A DNA stretch of 64,000 nucleotides from Flavobacterium sp. UMI-01 (GCF_019656315.1 NZ_BPLU01000073.1:62001-126000); one strand, 5' to 3'. Positions 56,565 to 64,000 are shown, counted from the stretch's first letter. Made by a program: numbers and translations. Notes: a model not told the origin generated them from the letters alone.

Positions 56565-58214
56565 ATGATGAAAAAGATAGTAATAAATACAATTGCCATT
56601 TTTGCTGTGCTACTAATGGTAAATTGCTCCAAAGATGATTATTCTTTTGGGAGTTTGACAGCTCCTTCTAATTTGGTGATTCAGTCCGAGATAATAGGGA
56701 AAACAACGGAAAATCCTAATGGAGACGGTTCAGGAAAAGTAAAGTTTTCGGTAAAAGCTGCTAATGCCATTTCGTATAAATTCATTTTTGATGATGGCAC
56801 GACAGAAAATGCTCCAAATGGAGTTTTTGAAAAACGTTTTACAAAAACTGGAGTGAACACCTATACAGTAACTGTTGCCGCTTCAGGTACCGGTGGAATC
56901 ACCACTAATTCAACAGTAGATGTAACTGTTTTAAGTACTTTTAGCGATGACGAAGCAGTCGCACTTTTGACAGGTGGTAGTTCTAAAAAATGGTACTTCT
57001 CTGCTTCTGAAGTAGGACATTTGGGAGTAGGGCCTAACAACAATAATGCGGATCAAAATTATTATGGTTTTTGGTACCAAGCTGCTGCTTTTGAAAAAGG
57101 GGGAGCTGCTAGTAGTAGCTGTTTGTATGACAATGTATTGACTTTTACATTAGAGGGCGATCAGTTAAAATTCAACTTAGATAATGGTGGAAAAACCTTC
57201 TTCAATACGGCTTTCTTAAGTGTGGGTGGTGGTTCTGGTTCTGAAGACTCTTGTTTGAGTTATGCGACTACAGGAGCTAAAGTTGTTTCTTTGAGTCCAT
57301 CTGAGTCGGTAATTTTAAACAATCCAAATGCGGCAACTCAAACTAGAGGGACCGTGATGAATATTTCAGGTGGTGGATTTATGGGGTACTATATTGGTCA
57401 AAGTTCCTATGAAATTTTGTCCATCACAGCTAATAGAATGGTCGTTAGAGCTATTGCAGGCAACGATGCAGGCGTGGCATGGTACCATACCTTTACAACG
57501 ACCAAGCCTACTCAAAATACGCCTACTACAGATTATACAAATTTGGTTTGGTCTGATGAATTCAGTACCGATGGAGCGCCTGACGCAACCAAGTGGACCT
57601 ATGATTTAGGCGCTGGAGGTTGGGGAAACAGTGAAGTTCAAACCTATACTAACAGTACTGATAACGCTGTTGTTTCAGGAGGTACATTGAAAATCATCGC
57701 AAAAAAATCAGGTTCAGCATATACCTCTGCTCGTTTAAAATCCGAAGGTAAATTTAAATTCACTTACGGAAAAATTGAGGTGAGAGCCAAACTTCCTGTA
57801 GGAGGTGGTACATGGCCGGCCATCTGGATGTTAGGTTCAGATTATGCAACCAATACATGGCCTGCTTGCGGTGAAATTGATATTATGGAACACAAAGGAA
57901 ACCAACCCAATGTAATTCATGGAACCCTTCACTATCCTGGAAATTCAGGAGGAAATGGAAACGGAAATACAACAACAATTACAAATGCTTCTTCAGAATT
58001 TCACGTTTACAAAGCGATATGGAGTCCGGCATCAGTTAAAATTTATGTGGACGATGTATTGTTTCACACCGTAGCAAACAGTAGTTCTCTGCCTTTCAAT
58101 AAAGATTTCTTTATGATTCTTAACGTAGCCATGGGAGGAACTTTTGGAGGAACTATAGATACTGCCTTTACACAGGGGACTATGGAAGTGGACTATGTAA
58201 GAGTGTACCAATAA
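56565..58214 (+). CDS. GH16 endo-beta-glucanase lipoprotein (laminarinase-like)
   Basis: This 549-residue protein has lipobox LMVNC (Cys21) followed by SKDD, a strong surface-export pattern in this phylum. Order: PKD-like domain (about 33-125), a beta-rich domain of unknown type (about 127-310) with paired Cys, and GH16 (about 320-549). The catalytic motif GEIDIMEH carries Glu437 (nucleophile), Asp439 and Glu442 (acid/base). WPAIWMLGSD, WGNSEVQTYTN and FNKDFFMILNVAMGG are GH16_3 landmarks of beta-1,3-glucanases. It should cut glucan at the cell surface before import. The gene starts MMKK; either ATG could serve. An internal hairpin (58234-58258) separates it from the GH3 gene. Confidence 0.92.
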   Translation: MMKKIVINTIAIFAVLLMVNCSKDDYSFGSLTAPSNLVIQSEIIGKTTENPNGDGSGKVKFSVKAANAISYKFIFDDGTTENAPNGVFEKRFTKTGVNTYTVTVAASGTGGITTNSTVDVTVLSTFSDDEAVALLTGGSSKKWYFSASEVGHLGVGPNNNNADQNYYGFWYQAAAFEKGGAASSSCLYDNVLTFTLEGDQLKFNLDNGGKTFFNTAFLSVGGGSGSEDSCLSYATTGAKVVSLSPSESVILNNPNAATQTRGTVMNISGGGFMGYYIGQSSYEILSITANRMVVRAIAGNDAGVAWYHTFTTTKPTQNTPTTDYTNLVWSDEFSTDGAPDATKWTYDLGAGGWGNSEVQTYTNSTDNAVVSGGTLKIIAKKSGSAYTSARLKSEGKFKFTYGKIEVRAKLPVGGGTWPAIWMLGSDYATNTWPACGEIDIMEHKGNQPNVIHGTLHYPGNSGGNGNGNTTTITNASSEFHVYKAIWSPASVKIYVDDVLFHTVANSSSLPFNKDFFMILNVAMGGTFGGTIDTAFTQGTMEVDYVRVYQ

Positions 58215-58233
58215 TAAAATTTGGAATTATAGC

Positions 58234-58258
58234 AAAAGGTCGAGGTTATCGGCCTTTT
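58234..58258 (+). terminator. Hairpin between GH16 and GH3 genes (attenuator or partial terminator)
   Basis: AAAAGGTCG (58234-58242) and CGGCCTTTT (58250-58258) pair over 9 bases with one U-G, loop 7, followed by a broken T stretch. It lies in the 58-base gap inside the locus, so it may set a lower level for the two distal genes or mark the end of a major transcript. Confidence 0.65.
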
Positions 58259-58272
58259 GTTTAATAAAATGA

Positions 58273-60579
58273 ATGAAGATGAGTATAATAAAAAAAGTAT
58301 CATTTGTCCTAACTGCCATTGTAATGGTGAATTGTAGCCAGAAAATCATCCAACCTAAGGTTGTTCTTTCAAATGAAAATAATCTCGATAAGCGAGTTGA
58401 TTCTGTTTTGAAATTGATGACCTTGGAAGAAAAAATAGGACAACTCAATCAATACAACGGTTTTTGGGAAATAACAGGACCGACTCCTAAAGAAGGCCAG
58501 GCAGCAAAGAAATACGAAGACCTCAAAAAGGGTTTAGTAGGTTCTATGTTGAATGTAAAAGGCGTAAAAGATGTTAGGGCTTTGCAAAAAATAGCCGTTG
58601 AAGAAACCCGCTTGGGAATCCCACTACTATTTGGTTTTGATGTCATCCACGGCTACAAAACCATTAGTCCTATTCCGCTTGCTGAAGCTGCAAGTTGGGA
58701 TTTAGTTGAAATCAAAAAATCTGCGGCTATAGCAGCCGAAGAAGCGGCTTCAGTAGGTCTCAACTGGACTTTTGCTCCTATGGTAGATATTGCTAGGGAT
58801 GCCCGTTGGGGTCGAGTAATGGAAGGCTCAGGAGAGGATCCTTTTTTGGGTAGCCAAATTGCAGTAGCACGAATTCAAGGATTTCAAGGTGAAGATTTGA
58901 AAGCAAAGAATACGATTTTGGCTTGTGCCAAACATTTTGCTGGCTACGCTTTTGCTGAATCAGGTAGAGATTACAATACAGTGGATATTGGAGAATCTAC
59001 CTTGCAAAACATCGTATTTCCTCCATTCAAAGCATCGGTTGATGCAGGAGTACGTACTTTCATGAATTCTTTTAATGAGTTAAACGGAATTCCAGCTACA
59101 GGGAACAAATATTTACAAAGACAAATCTTGAAAGGCGATTGGAAATTTGATGGTTTTGTCGTTTCGGATTGGGGTTCTATCAACGAAATGATTGCGCACG
59201 GTTATGCAAAGGATAACAAACAAGCTGCTGAAATTGCTATCAATGCAGGTTCAGATATGGATATGGAATCTAGCGCTTATGTAGCACATTTAGCCGAACT
59301 AGTGAAAGAAGGTAAAGTCAACGAAAGTTTGATTAATGATGCGGCTAGAAGAATTTTAAAAGTCAAATTTGAATTAGGATTATTTGATAACCCTTATTTG
59401 TATTGTGATGAACGTTATGAAGCAGCAACACTTGGTAAAAAAGCTTTTCACGACGGTGTTTTGGAAATGGCTAAAAAATCAATTGTACTTTTAAAAAATC
59501 AAAAAGAGTTATTACCCTTAAAACAATCAGGGCAAAAGATTGCTTTAATAGGGGCTTTGGCTGCTGATAAAACCAGTCCTTTGGGGAGTTGGCGAATCGC
59601 CGCTGATGATGAAACTGCCATTTCCGTTTTAGAAGGGATGAAACAATACAAAGGAAACCAACTAACGTATGCAAAAGGAGCAAATGTGGCAGAGGGTAGA
59701 ACGCAATTTGTTTGGGAAACCAAAATCAATACGACAGATAAAAGCGGATTTGCAGAAGCGATTGCAGTTGCTAAAACCGCTGATGTAGTGGTGATGGTCT
59801 TGGGAGAACACGGACTTCAATCAGGTGAGGGACGCAGCAGAACCGATATAGGTTTGCCTGGTGTACAACAAGAATTATTAGAGGAAGTGTACAAAGTAAA
59901 TCCTAATATTGTATTGGTTTTAAACAACGGGAGACCCTTAGCCATTCCTTGGGCCGATGCTCATATTCCAGCTATTGTGGAAGCTTGGCATCTTGGAACA
60001 CAAAGTGGTCATGCTATTGCGCAAGTGTTATACGGTGACTACAATCCTAGCGGTAAATTACCTATGACGTTTCCTCGTTCAGTGGGACAGGTACCTATTT
60101 ATTATAATTACAAAAACACGGGACGTCCTGAGATGAGTGAACCTGATAGTGTGTTTTGGTCGCATTATATTGATGAAAAAAATACGCCTTTATATCCTTT
60201 TGGTTATGGATTAAGCTATACAACTTTTGAGTATTCTAATTTAAAGTTGAGCCAAAATGCTTTTTCAAATCAAGAGAAAATTGAGGTGAGTGTTGAGGTA
60301 AAAAACACGGGTAAATACGTTGGTAAAGAAGTGGTTCAATTGTATATTAGGGATTTGTTTGCCACGGTAACTCGTCCAGTAAAAGAGCTTAAGGGCTTTG
60401 AAATGATTGAATTACAACCAAACGAATCTAAGACGGTACGTTTTACAATTGATGCTAAAACCATTGAATTCTTTACGGCCAATTCAAAGTGGGAGGCAGA
60501 ACCAGGAGATTTTAAAGTCTTTGTAGGAGGTAGTTCGGCTAAAACACTCGAAGCTGATTTTCAATATTTAAAAAAATAA
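58273..60579 (+). CDS. GH3 beta-glucosidase lipoprotein (BglX-like)
   Basis: This 768-residue enzyme removes terminal beta-glucose from oligosaccharides. Lipobox IVMVNC (Cys21) is followed by SQKII, with no acidic residues, so it probably faces the periplasm. The TIM barrel (about 35-380) has KHFAGYAFAESGRDYN and the nucleophile Asp299 in GFVVSDWGS. The alpha/beta sandwich (about 400-620) has VVMVLGEHGLQSGEGRSRTD. A C-terminal fibronectin III-like domain (about 660-765) has VEVKNTGKYVGKEVVQLY. This is the common length and order for BglX. The last gene of the locus follows after only 2 bases. Confidence 0.95.
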   Translation: MKMSIIKKVSFVLTAIVMVNCSQKIIQPKVVLSNENNLDKRVDSVLKLMTLEEKIGQLNQYNGFWEITGPTPKEGQAAKKYEDLKKGLVGSMLNVKGVKDVRALQKIAVEETRLGIPLLFGFDVIHGYKTISPIPLAEAASWDLVEIKKSAAIAAEEAASVGLNWTFAPMVDIARDARWGRVMEGSGEDPFLGSQIAVARIQGFQGEDLKAKNTILACAKHFAGYAFAESGRDYNTVDIGESTLQNIVFPPFKASVDAGVRTFMNSFNELNGIPATGNKYLQRQILKGDWKFDGFVVSDWGSINEMIAHGYAKDNKQAAEIAINAGSDMDMESSAYVAHLAELVKEGKVNESLINDAARRILKVKFELGLFDNPYLYCDERYEAATLGKKAFHDGVLEMAKKSIVLLKNQKELLPLKQSGQKIALIGALAADKTSPLGSWRIAADDETAISVLEGMKQYKGNQLTYAKGANVAEGRTQFVWETKINTTDKSGFAEAIAVAKTADVVVMVLGEHGLQSGEGRSRTDIGLPGVQQELLEEVYKVNPNIVLVLNNGRPLAIPWADAHIPAIVEAWHLGTQSGHAIAQVLYGDYNPSGKLPMTFPRSVGQVPIYYNYKNTGRPEMSEPDSVFWSHYIDEKNTPLYPFGYGLSYTTFEYSNLKLSQNAFSNQEKIEVSVEVKNTGKYVGKEVVQLYIRDLFATVTRPVKELKGFEMIELQPNESKTVRFTIDAKTIEFFTANSKWEAEPGDFKVFVGGSSAKTLEADFQYLKK

Positions 60580-60581
60580 TC

Positions 60582-61337
60582 ATGAATAAATTTTTTATTG
60601 TTCTTTTAGCAACCACCTTCTCTTTTGCACAAACTAAAGGAAAAAAACTGGTATGGGAAGAACATTTTAATGGTAAAGAATTAGATACTAAAAATTGGAA
60701 CTTTGAACTAGGTGATGGATGCCCTAACTGTGGTTGGGGCAATAGTGAACGCCAGCTATACACAAAGACGAACCATAAAATGGAAAACGGAAAGTTAGTC
60801 ATTACAGCAAAAAAGGAAGGAACACAATACACTTCTACCCGAATAACGACCCAAGGCAAAAAAGAGTTTCAATACGGATATATTGAAGCTAGAGCCAAAT
60901 TGCCTGTGGGCAAAGGAATTTGGCCTGCTTTCTGGATGTTAGGTTCCAATATTAAGACGGTAGGTTGGCCACAATGTGGTGAAATAGATATTTTGGAATA
61001 TGTGGGCAAAGAACCTCATATGGTTTTCACTTCCTTACACACCACAGCAAGTCACGGCAATACCATCAATACGAAGAGAACACGAATAGATACTATTGAA
61101 CAAGGTTTTCATTTGTATGCAATTGATTGGACTAAGGATAAAATGGATTTTTTTGTAGATAACATCTTAGTTTATACGTTCAATCCAACAGATAAAACAG
61201 AAGCGATTTGGCCGTATGACCAACCTTTTTATTTTATCATCAATATGGCGATTGGAGGTAATTTTGGAGGTCCAGAAGTGGATGATGCCATTTTTCCTCA
61301 AGATTTTAGTATAGACTATATTAAGGTGTATCAATAA
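60582..61337 (+). CDS. GH16 endo-beta-1,3-glucanase, secreted
   Basis: This 251-residue, single-domain enzyme has a signal peptidase I-type signal (1-16, FFIVLLATTFSFA, then QTKGK) and so is soluble in the periplasm or released. The catalytic motif GEIDILEY has Glu134, Asp136 and Glu139. WPAFWMLGSN, WGNSERQLYT and FYFIINMAIGGNFGG are GH16_3 features. A Cys pair near CPNCGWG may form a disulfide. It complements the surface GH16 lipoprotein by shortening imported chains for GH3. It starts 2 bases after the GH3 stop. Confidence 0.93.
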   Translation: MNKFFIVLLATTFSFAQTKGKKLVWEEHFNGKELDTKNWNFELGDGCPNCGWGNSERQLYTKTNHKMENGKLVITAKKEGTQYTSTRITTQGKKEFQYGYIEARAKLPVGKGIWPAFWMLGSNIKTVGWPQCGEIDILEYVGKEPHMVFTSLHTTASHGNTINTKRTRIDTIEQGFHLYAIDWTKDKMDFFVDNILVYTFNPTDKTEAIWPYDQPFYFIINMAIGGNFGGPEVDDAIFPQDFSIDYIKVYQ

Positions 61338-61392
61338 AAATTGAAAGCAATCACGGAATTTAGATTGCATTTGATTCATGAATAAATTAAGC

Positions 61393-61442
61393 AAATAATA
61401 GGGATTAAAATTGCCTTAGCGTAATTTTAATCCCTATTATTT
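61393..61442. terminator. 20-base perfect inverted repeat ending the PUL
   Basis: Arms 61393-61412 (AAATAATAGGGATTAAAATT) and 61423-61442 are perfectly complementary around a 10-base loop. It lies between the last glucanase gene and the sigma factor promoter. It likely ends the locus transcript, though the T run is interrupted. Confidence 0.8.
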
Positions 61443-61472
61443 GTATATTAAAATAAATATTTGTTAAATTTG
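61441..61472 (+). promoter_or_regulatory. Promoter of the sigma factor gene
   Basis: TTG (61441-61443), 21-base spacer, TAAATTTG (61465-61472), consistent with the Bacteroidota consensus. The leader to the ATG at 61569 is about 90 bases. The TTG overlaps the edge of the preceding palindrome. Confidence 0.55.
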
Positions 61473-61568
61473 GTTCATCTATCAATCTATAACCAAGAGC
61501 CTATTCGATAAAATTACTTTTTTAGAAAAATTATTTCAAAAATTTTTAATTAAACTAAAAGGTAAATT

Positions 61569-62153
61569 ATGGCTATACTAGAACTCTCAGATGCTGTATT
61601 GGTTAAAGATTATGTGGCAGGTAATGAGAAAGCCTTGGAGATATTAATCAAGCGACACCAATCCAGAATATACGGTTTTATCTATTCAAAGATTTCGGAT
61701 ACAGATATTTCCAATGATATTTTCCAAGATACTTTCATCAAAGTAATCAAAACTTTAAAATCAAATTCGTATAACGAGGAAGGAAAATTTCTTCCTTGGG
61801 TCATGCGTATTGCTCACAATTTGATAGTCGATCATTTTAGAAGAAATAAAAAAATGCCTATGTTTAGAGAAACAGAGGCTTTCTCTATTTTTTCAATTAT
61901 GTCTGATGAATCTCCAAATGTAGAGAATCAAATTATTATGGAGCAAGTGGAAAGTGATGTGCGCAAATTACTAAAGGAGCTTCCTGAGGATCAAAAGGAA
62001 GTGTTGATGATGCGTATGTATCAGGATATGAGCTTTAAGGAAATTTCAGAAATTACTGGAGTAAGTATTAATACCTCCTTAGGTCGAATGCGTTATGCTC
62101 TTATGAATTTGCGTAAGGTGATTGATAAACATCAAATTGTTTTAACCAATTAG
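61569..62153 (+). CDS. Sigma-70 family (ECF-type) RNA polymerase sigma factor
   Basis: This 194-residue protein is reduced to sigma regions 2 and 4. Region 2 (about 24-95) shows RIYGFIYSKISDTDISNDIFQDTFIKV and LPWVMRIAHNLIVDHFRRNKK. Region 4 (about 130-185) shows LPEDQKEVLMMRMYQDMSFKEIS, followed by VSINTSLGRMRYAL, the helix-turn-helix. No anti-sigma gene is adjacent. The orientation and the small ORF behind it suggest a two-gene transcript ending at the hairpin at 62373. Confidence 0.9.
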   Translation: MAILELSDAVLVKDYVAGNEKALEILIKRHQSRIYGFIYSKISDTDISNDIFQDTFIKVIKTLKSNSYNEEGKFLPWVMRIAHNLIVDHFRRNKKMPMFRETEAFSIFSIMSDESPNVENQIIMEQVESDVRKLLKELPEDQKEVLMMRMYQDMSFKEISEITGVSINTSLGRMRYALMNLRKVIDKHQIVLTN

Positions 62154-62204
62154 ACAATATTTTGTAATAATGGTCGTTTAAGTATAAATTTAATTAAGAT
62201 ACTT

Positions 62205-62348
62205 ATGGCCAAAATCTACTCTAAGAAAAACAATACTTCCAAAGTGAAAAAGCCTAAAAAGGAAGTCATTTCTTTTCTATTGAATTATTCTAAAGCTTTG
62301 AAAGTTGTCAAAGGCGAAAAAAATAGTTTTGAAATTATTTCAAACTAA
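62205..62348 (+). CDS. Conserved-looking 47-residue basic protein
   Basis: ATG at 62205 to TAA at 62346-62348 encodes 47 residues. The N-terminal 20 are very basic (MAKIYSKKNNTSKVKKPKKE); the second half is VISFLLNYSKALKVVK, an amphipathic helix. It lies 51 bases after the sigma factor gene on the same strand and 24 bases before a strong terminator. I recall similar short ORFs (x-E-T-I-D-F-L-L-N-Y-S-K-A-L) between a sigma factor gene and nth in other flavobacteria, but could not check this. Function unknown; the charge suggests nucleic acid or RNA polymerase contact. Confidence 0.65.
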   Translation: MAKIYSKKNNTSKVKKPKKEVISFLLNYSKALKVVKGEKNSFEIISN

Positions 62349-62372
62349 GTTTTTTGTAGTTCTTTAGTATTG

Positions 62373-62413
62373 TAAGATTCACTTATTCAATGTTATTGGA
62401 TAAGTGAATCTTA
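62373..62413. terminator. Bidirectional hairpin between the small ORF and nth
   Basis: A 19-base stem (62373-62391 / 62395-62413) with one T/G position and a GTT loop is followed by TTATTTTTTAT. It includes the nth stop codon on the minus strand and serves convergent transcripts. Confidence 0.88.
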
Positions 62414-63061
62414 TTTTTTATAATAACTTTCAATCACGCTTTTTCGTCCTATTGTTTTAGTGATGATATCTTTGTCTAAGTCCCAGCCTCTTGCGGGGGA
62501 ATATTCTCTTCCATACCAAATCATTTGCAAATGCAAATCGTTCCAAGTGTGTTCTGGAAAAATTCGCTTGGCATCTTTTTCGGTTTGTTGCACATTTTTT
62601 CCGTTACTCAAATTCCAGCGATACATCAACCTATGAATATGGGTGTCAACCGGAAAAGCAGGAACGCCAAAAGCTTGAGACATAACCACGCTGGCAGTTT
62701 TATGTCCTACGGCAGGCAACGCTTCAAGCGCCTCAAAGCTTTGCGGCACAATTCCGTTGTGTTGCTCAATTAAAATTTCTGATAAGCCATGAATGCCTTT
62801 GGATTTCATAGGCGAAAGGCCACAAGGTCTAATGATTTCTTTGATCTCTTCGATACTCATTTTTACCATATCATACGGATTGTCAGCCTTGGCAAACAAT
62901 AAAGGTGTAATCTGATTCACGCGTACATCTGTACATTGAGCAGATAATAAAACCGCAATCAATAAGGTGTAAGGATCTTTGTGATCAAGGGGGATTGGAA
63001 TAGTAGGGTAGAATTCTTTTAACGTATTTATAACAAATGTTACACGCTCTTGCTTGGTCAT
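62411..63061 (-). CDS. nth: Endonuclease III lacking the iron-sulfur cluster
   Basis: This 216-residue HhH-GPD DNA glycosylase/AP lyase removes oxidised pyrimidines. The helix-hairpin-helix LPAVGHKTASVV carries the catalytic Lys121, and FPVDTHIHRL carries Asp139, aligned with Lys120 and Asp138 of E. coli Nth. The four C-terminal Cys that hold [4Fe-4S] in E. coli (187, 194, 197, 203) are all missing: the end reads YGREYSPARGWDLDKDIITK and then a short basic tail. It converges on the sigma factor unit and diverges from bcp. Confidence 0.92.
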   Translation of the reverse strand: MTKQERVTFVINTLKEFYPTIPIPLDHKDPYTLLIAVLLSAQCTDVRVNQITPLLFAKADNPYDMVKMSIEEIKEIIRPCGLSPMKSKGIHGLSEILIEQHNGIVPQSFEALEALPAVGHKTASVVMSQAFGVPAFPVDTHIHRLMYRWNLSNGKNVQQTEKDAKRIFPEHTWNDLHLQMIWYGREYSPARGWDLDKDIITKTIGRKSVIESYYKK

Positions 63062-63259
63062 TTTAGTACTTTTATGAATTGTAAAAATAGTTCTTTTTTA
63101 GATTCTGAGTTTAAAGTTGCTAAGGAACTTAGATTTTTATTTTGAATTTGATTATTAAGATGTAACAAGGTTGAAACTTAAAATCTTTTTTAATTATGAA
63201 CCTAAAACCTTAGATGTATAGTGGCTCAGAATCTTATAACCCTTAAAAAAAACATATCG

Positions 63260-63712
63260 ATGATAACATTAAAAAAAGGAGATAAAGCGCCTGCATTTTC
63301 AGCTATTGATCAAGATGGCAACACACATAATTTATCCGATTATAAAGGAAAAAAATTAGTAGTGTTTTTTTATCCAAAAGCCAATACTCCCGGATGTACG
63401 GCTGAAGCCTGTGATTTGAGAGATAATTTTGAACGTTTTAAAGCCAATAATTATGCTTTGTTGGGTGTGAGTGCTGATTCGGCTAAAGCACAGGCCAAAT
63501 TCAAAGACAAATATGAGTTTCCATTTCCGTTATTAGCAGATGAAGATAAAGCTGTCATTGAAGCTTTTGGTGTTTGGGGGCCTAAAAAATTTATGGGACG
63601 AGAATATGACGGTATTCATCGTATTACTTTTGTAATTGATGAAAACGGTACTATTGAAGAAGTTATTGATAAAGTGAAAACAAAGGAGCACGCGGCTCAA
63701 ATTTTAAAATAG
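63260..63712 (+). CDS. bcp: Thioredoxin-dependent thiol peroxidase (BCP/PrxQ-type peroxiredoxin)
   Basis: This 150-residue peroxiredoxin reduces H2O2 and organic hydroperoxides using thioredoxin. Peroxidatic Cys46 and resolving Cys51 are in FFYPKANTPGCTAEAC, the PrxQ spacing of five (Cys45 and Cys50 in E. coli BCP). Pro44 and Thr43 complete the PxxxT/SxxC site. I start at ATG 63260 (MITLKKGDKAPAF), where BCP homology begins; a GTG frame from 63221 adds 13 unconserved residues. It is divergent from nth, with 198 bases between. Confidence 0.95.
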   Translation: MITLKKGDKAPAFSAIDQDGNTHNLSDYKGKKLVVFFYPKANTPGCTAEACDLRDNFERFKANNYALLGVSADSAKAQAKFKDKYEFPFPLLADEDKAVIEAFGVWGPKKFMGREYDGIHRITFVIDENGTIEEVIDKVKTKEHAAQILK

Positions 63713-63735
63713 TATTCAGTTAAATACCTACGGTG

Positions 63736-64000
63736 TTATTTTATTTTTTTCAAAATTTTATATTCTTCATAACAGCCGCTAATGGCATCCATGATTTGGA
63801 GGTCGTTGGCGGTTTGTATAAAGGCTTCTGAATAATTACAGCGTTGTAAGATTTCAGGGATATCTTTTTTGTCAATTCCGAGTAATACAGCAAGAGTTTC
63901 ACGATCAAATTTGGAAGCTAAAAGATTTCTTACGGTATCGTCTTTTTTCATGTCTTTGAGTTTTCTAAATTCTTTTGCTTTGTTGCTAAAGACATTATAA
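63736..64000 (-). CDS. C-terminal part of a hypothetical protein (open at right edge)
   Basis: The frame ends at 63736. A possible ATG lies at 63951 (71 residues from there), but the same frame stays open for 16 more codons to the window edge (...VFSNKAKEFRKLKDM), so the gene may extend beyond. The visible part is helical and charged: VRNLLASKFDRETLAVLLGIDKKDIPEIL resembles a short helical DNA- or protein-binding domain, but I recognise no family. It converges on bcp, with a 23-base gap. Confidence 0.55.
   Translation of the reverse strand, partial: YNVFSNKAKEFRKLKDMKKDDTVRNLLASKFDRETLAVLLGIDKKDIPEILQRCNYSEAFIQTANDLQIMDAISGCYEEYKILKKIK

Overview
The window looks like a chromosomal segment of a flavobacterium (Bacteroidota, Flavobacteriia; Flavobacterium or a close relative). 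The evidence is: AT-rich DNA; promoters of the Bacteroidota type (-7 box TAnnTTTG, -33 TTG) with no Shine-Dalgarno logic; a SusC/SusD pair; a T9SS type B sorting domain; a fused SecDF; and the neighbourhood gyrB-mdh-secDF. I see no phage, transposase, integron, CRISPR array, rRNA or tRNA gene.

Layout. 1-2.6 kb: the end of a TonB-dependent receptor, a DUF2911 protein and a small Gre-like protein. 2.8-7.8 kb: a tightly coupled gatC-gatA-gatB::aspS operon, in which the GatB subunit of the tRNA amidotransferase and aspartyl-tRNA synthetase form one 1110-residue polypeptide. This is the most striking object in the window. 8-20 kb: a SPOUT methyltransferase, a structured repeat-rich intergenic region, gyrB, mdh, secDF, a repeat-containing T9SS-secreted protein, an AlkB-like dioxygenase and lpdA. 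20-25.4 kb: a DoxX-like protein, then pabB-tilS-dsbD. 25.5-37.2 kb, mostly minus strand: a two-domain di-haem peroxidase lipoprotein beside a PhoX-like lipoprotein, TerC, a murQ-led operon with a pentapeptide-repeat protein, an alpha-oxoamine synthase (possibly for sphingo- or sulfonolipids), a GNAT protein and a porin-like protein. 37.4-42.9 kb: a surface-polysaccharide type cluster (DUF4834, YfhO, glycosyltransferase, flippase). 43-47.1 kb: a dienelactone hydrolase, a broken HAD phosphatase gene that is not visible as a long ORF, and uvrA.

47.3-61.3 kb is a complete polysaccharide utilisation locus whose enzymes point to a beta-1,3-glucan such as laminarin. It encodes a membrane-tethered sensor/LuxR-type regulator, SusC, SusD, a PKD-type surface glycan-binding lipoprotein, a GH16 lipoprotein, a GH3 beta-glucosidase and a second, signal-peptide GH16. 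The inferred flow is: surface GH16 cuts the glucan, SusCD imports oligomers with help from the binding lipoprotein, periplasmic GH16 and GH3 finish the digestion, and the regulator senses the products. The locus sits between uvrA and a sigma factor-small ORF-nth-bcp block and may be an insertion there.

61.5-64 kb: a sigma-70 family factor, a 47-residue ORF, an endonuclease III that lacks its iron-sulfur cysteines, a BCP peroxiredoxin, and a minus-strand ORF that runs off the right edge. Many genes end in clear hairpin-plus-T terminators, listed below. All functions are read from sequence motifs; no database search was possible.
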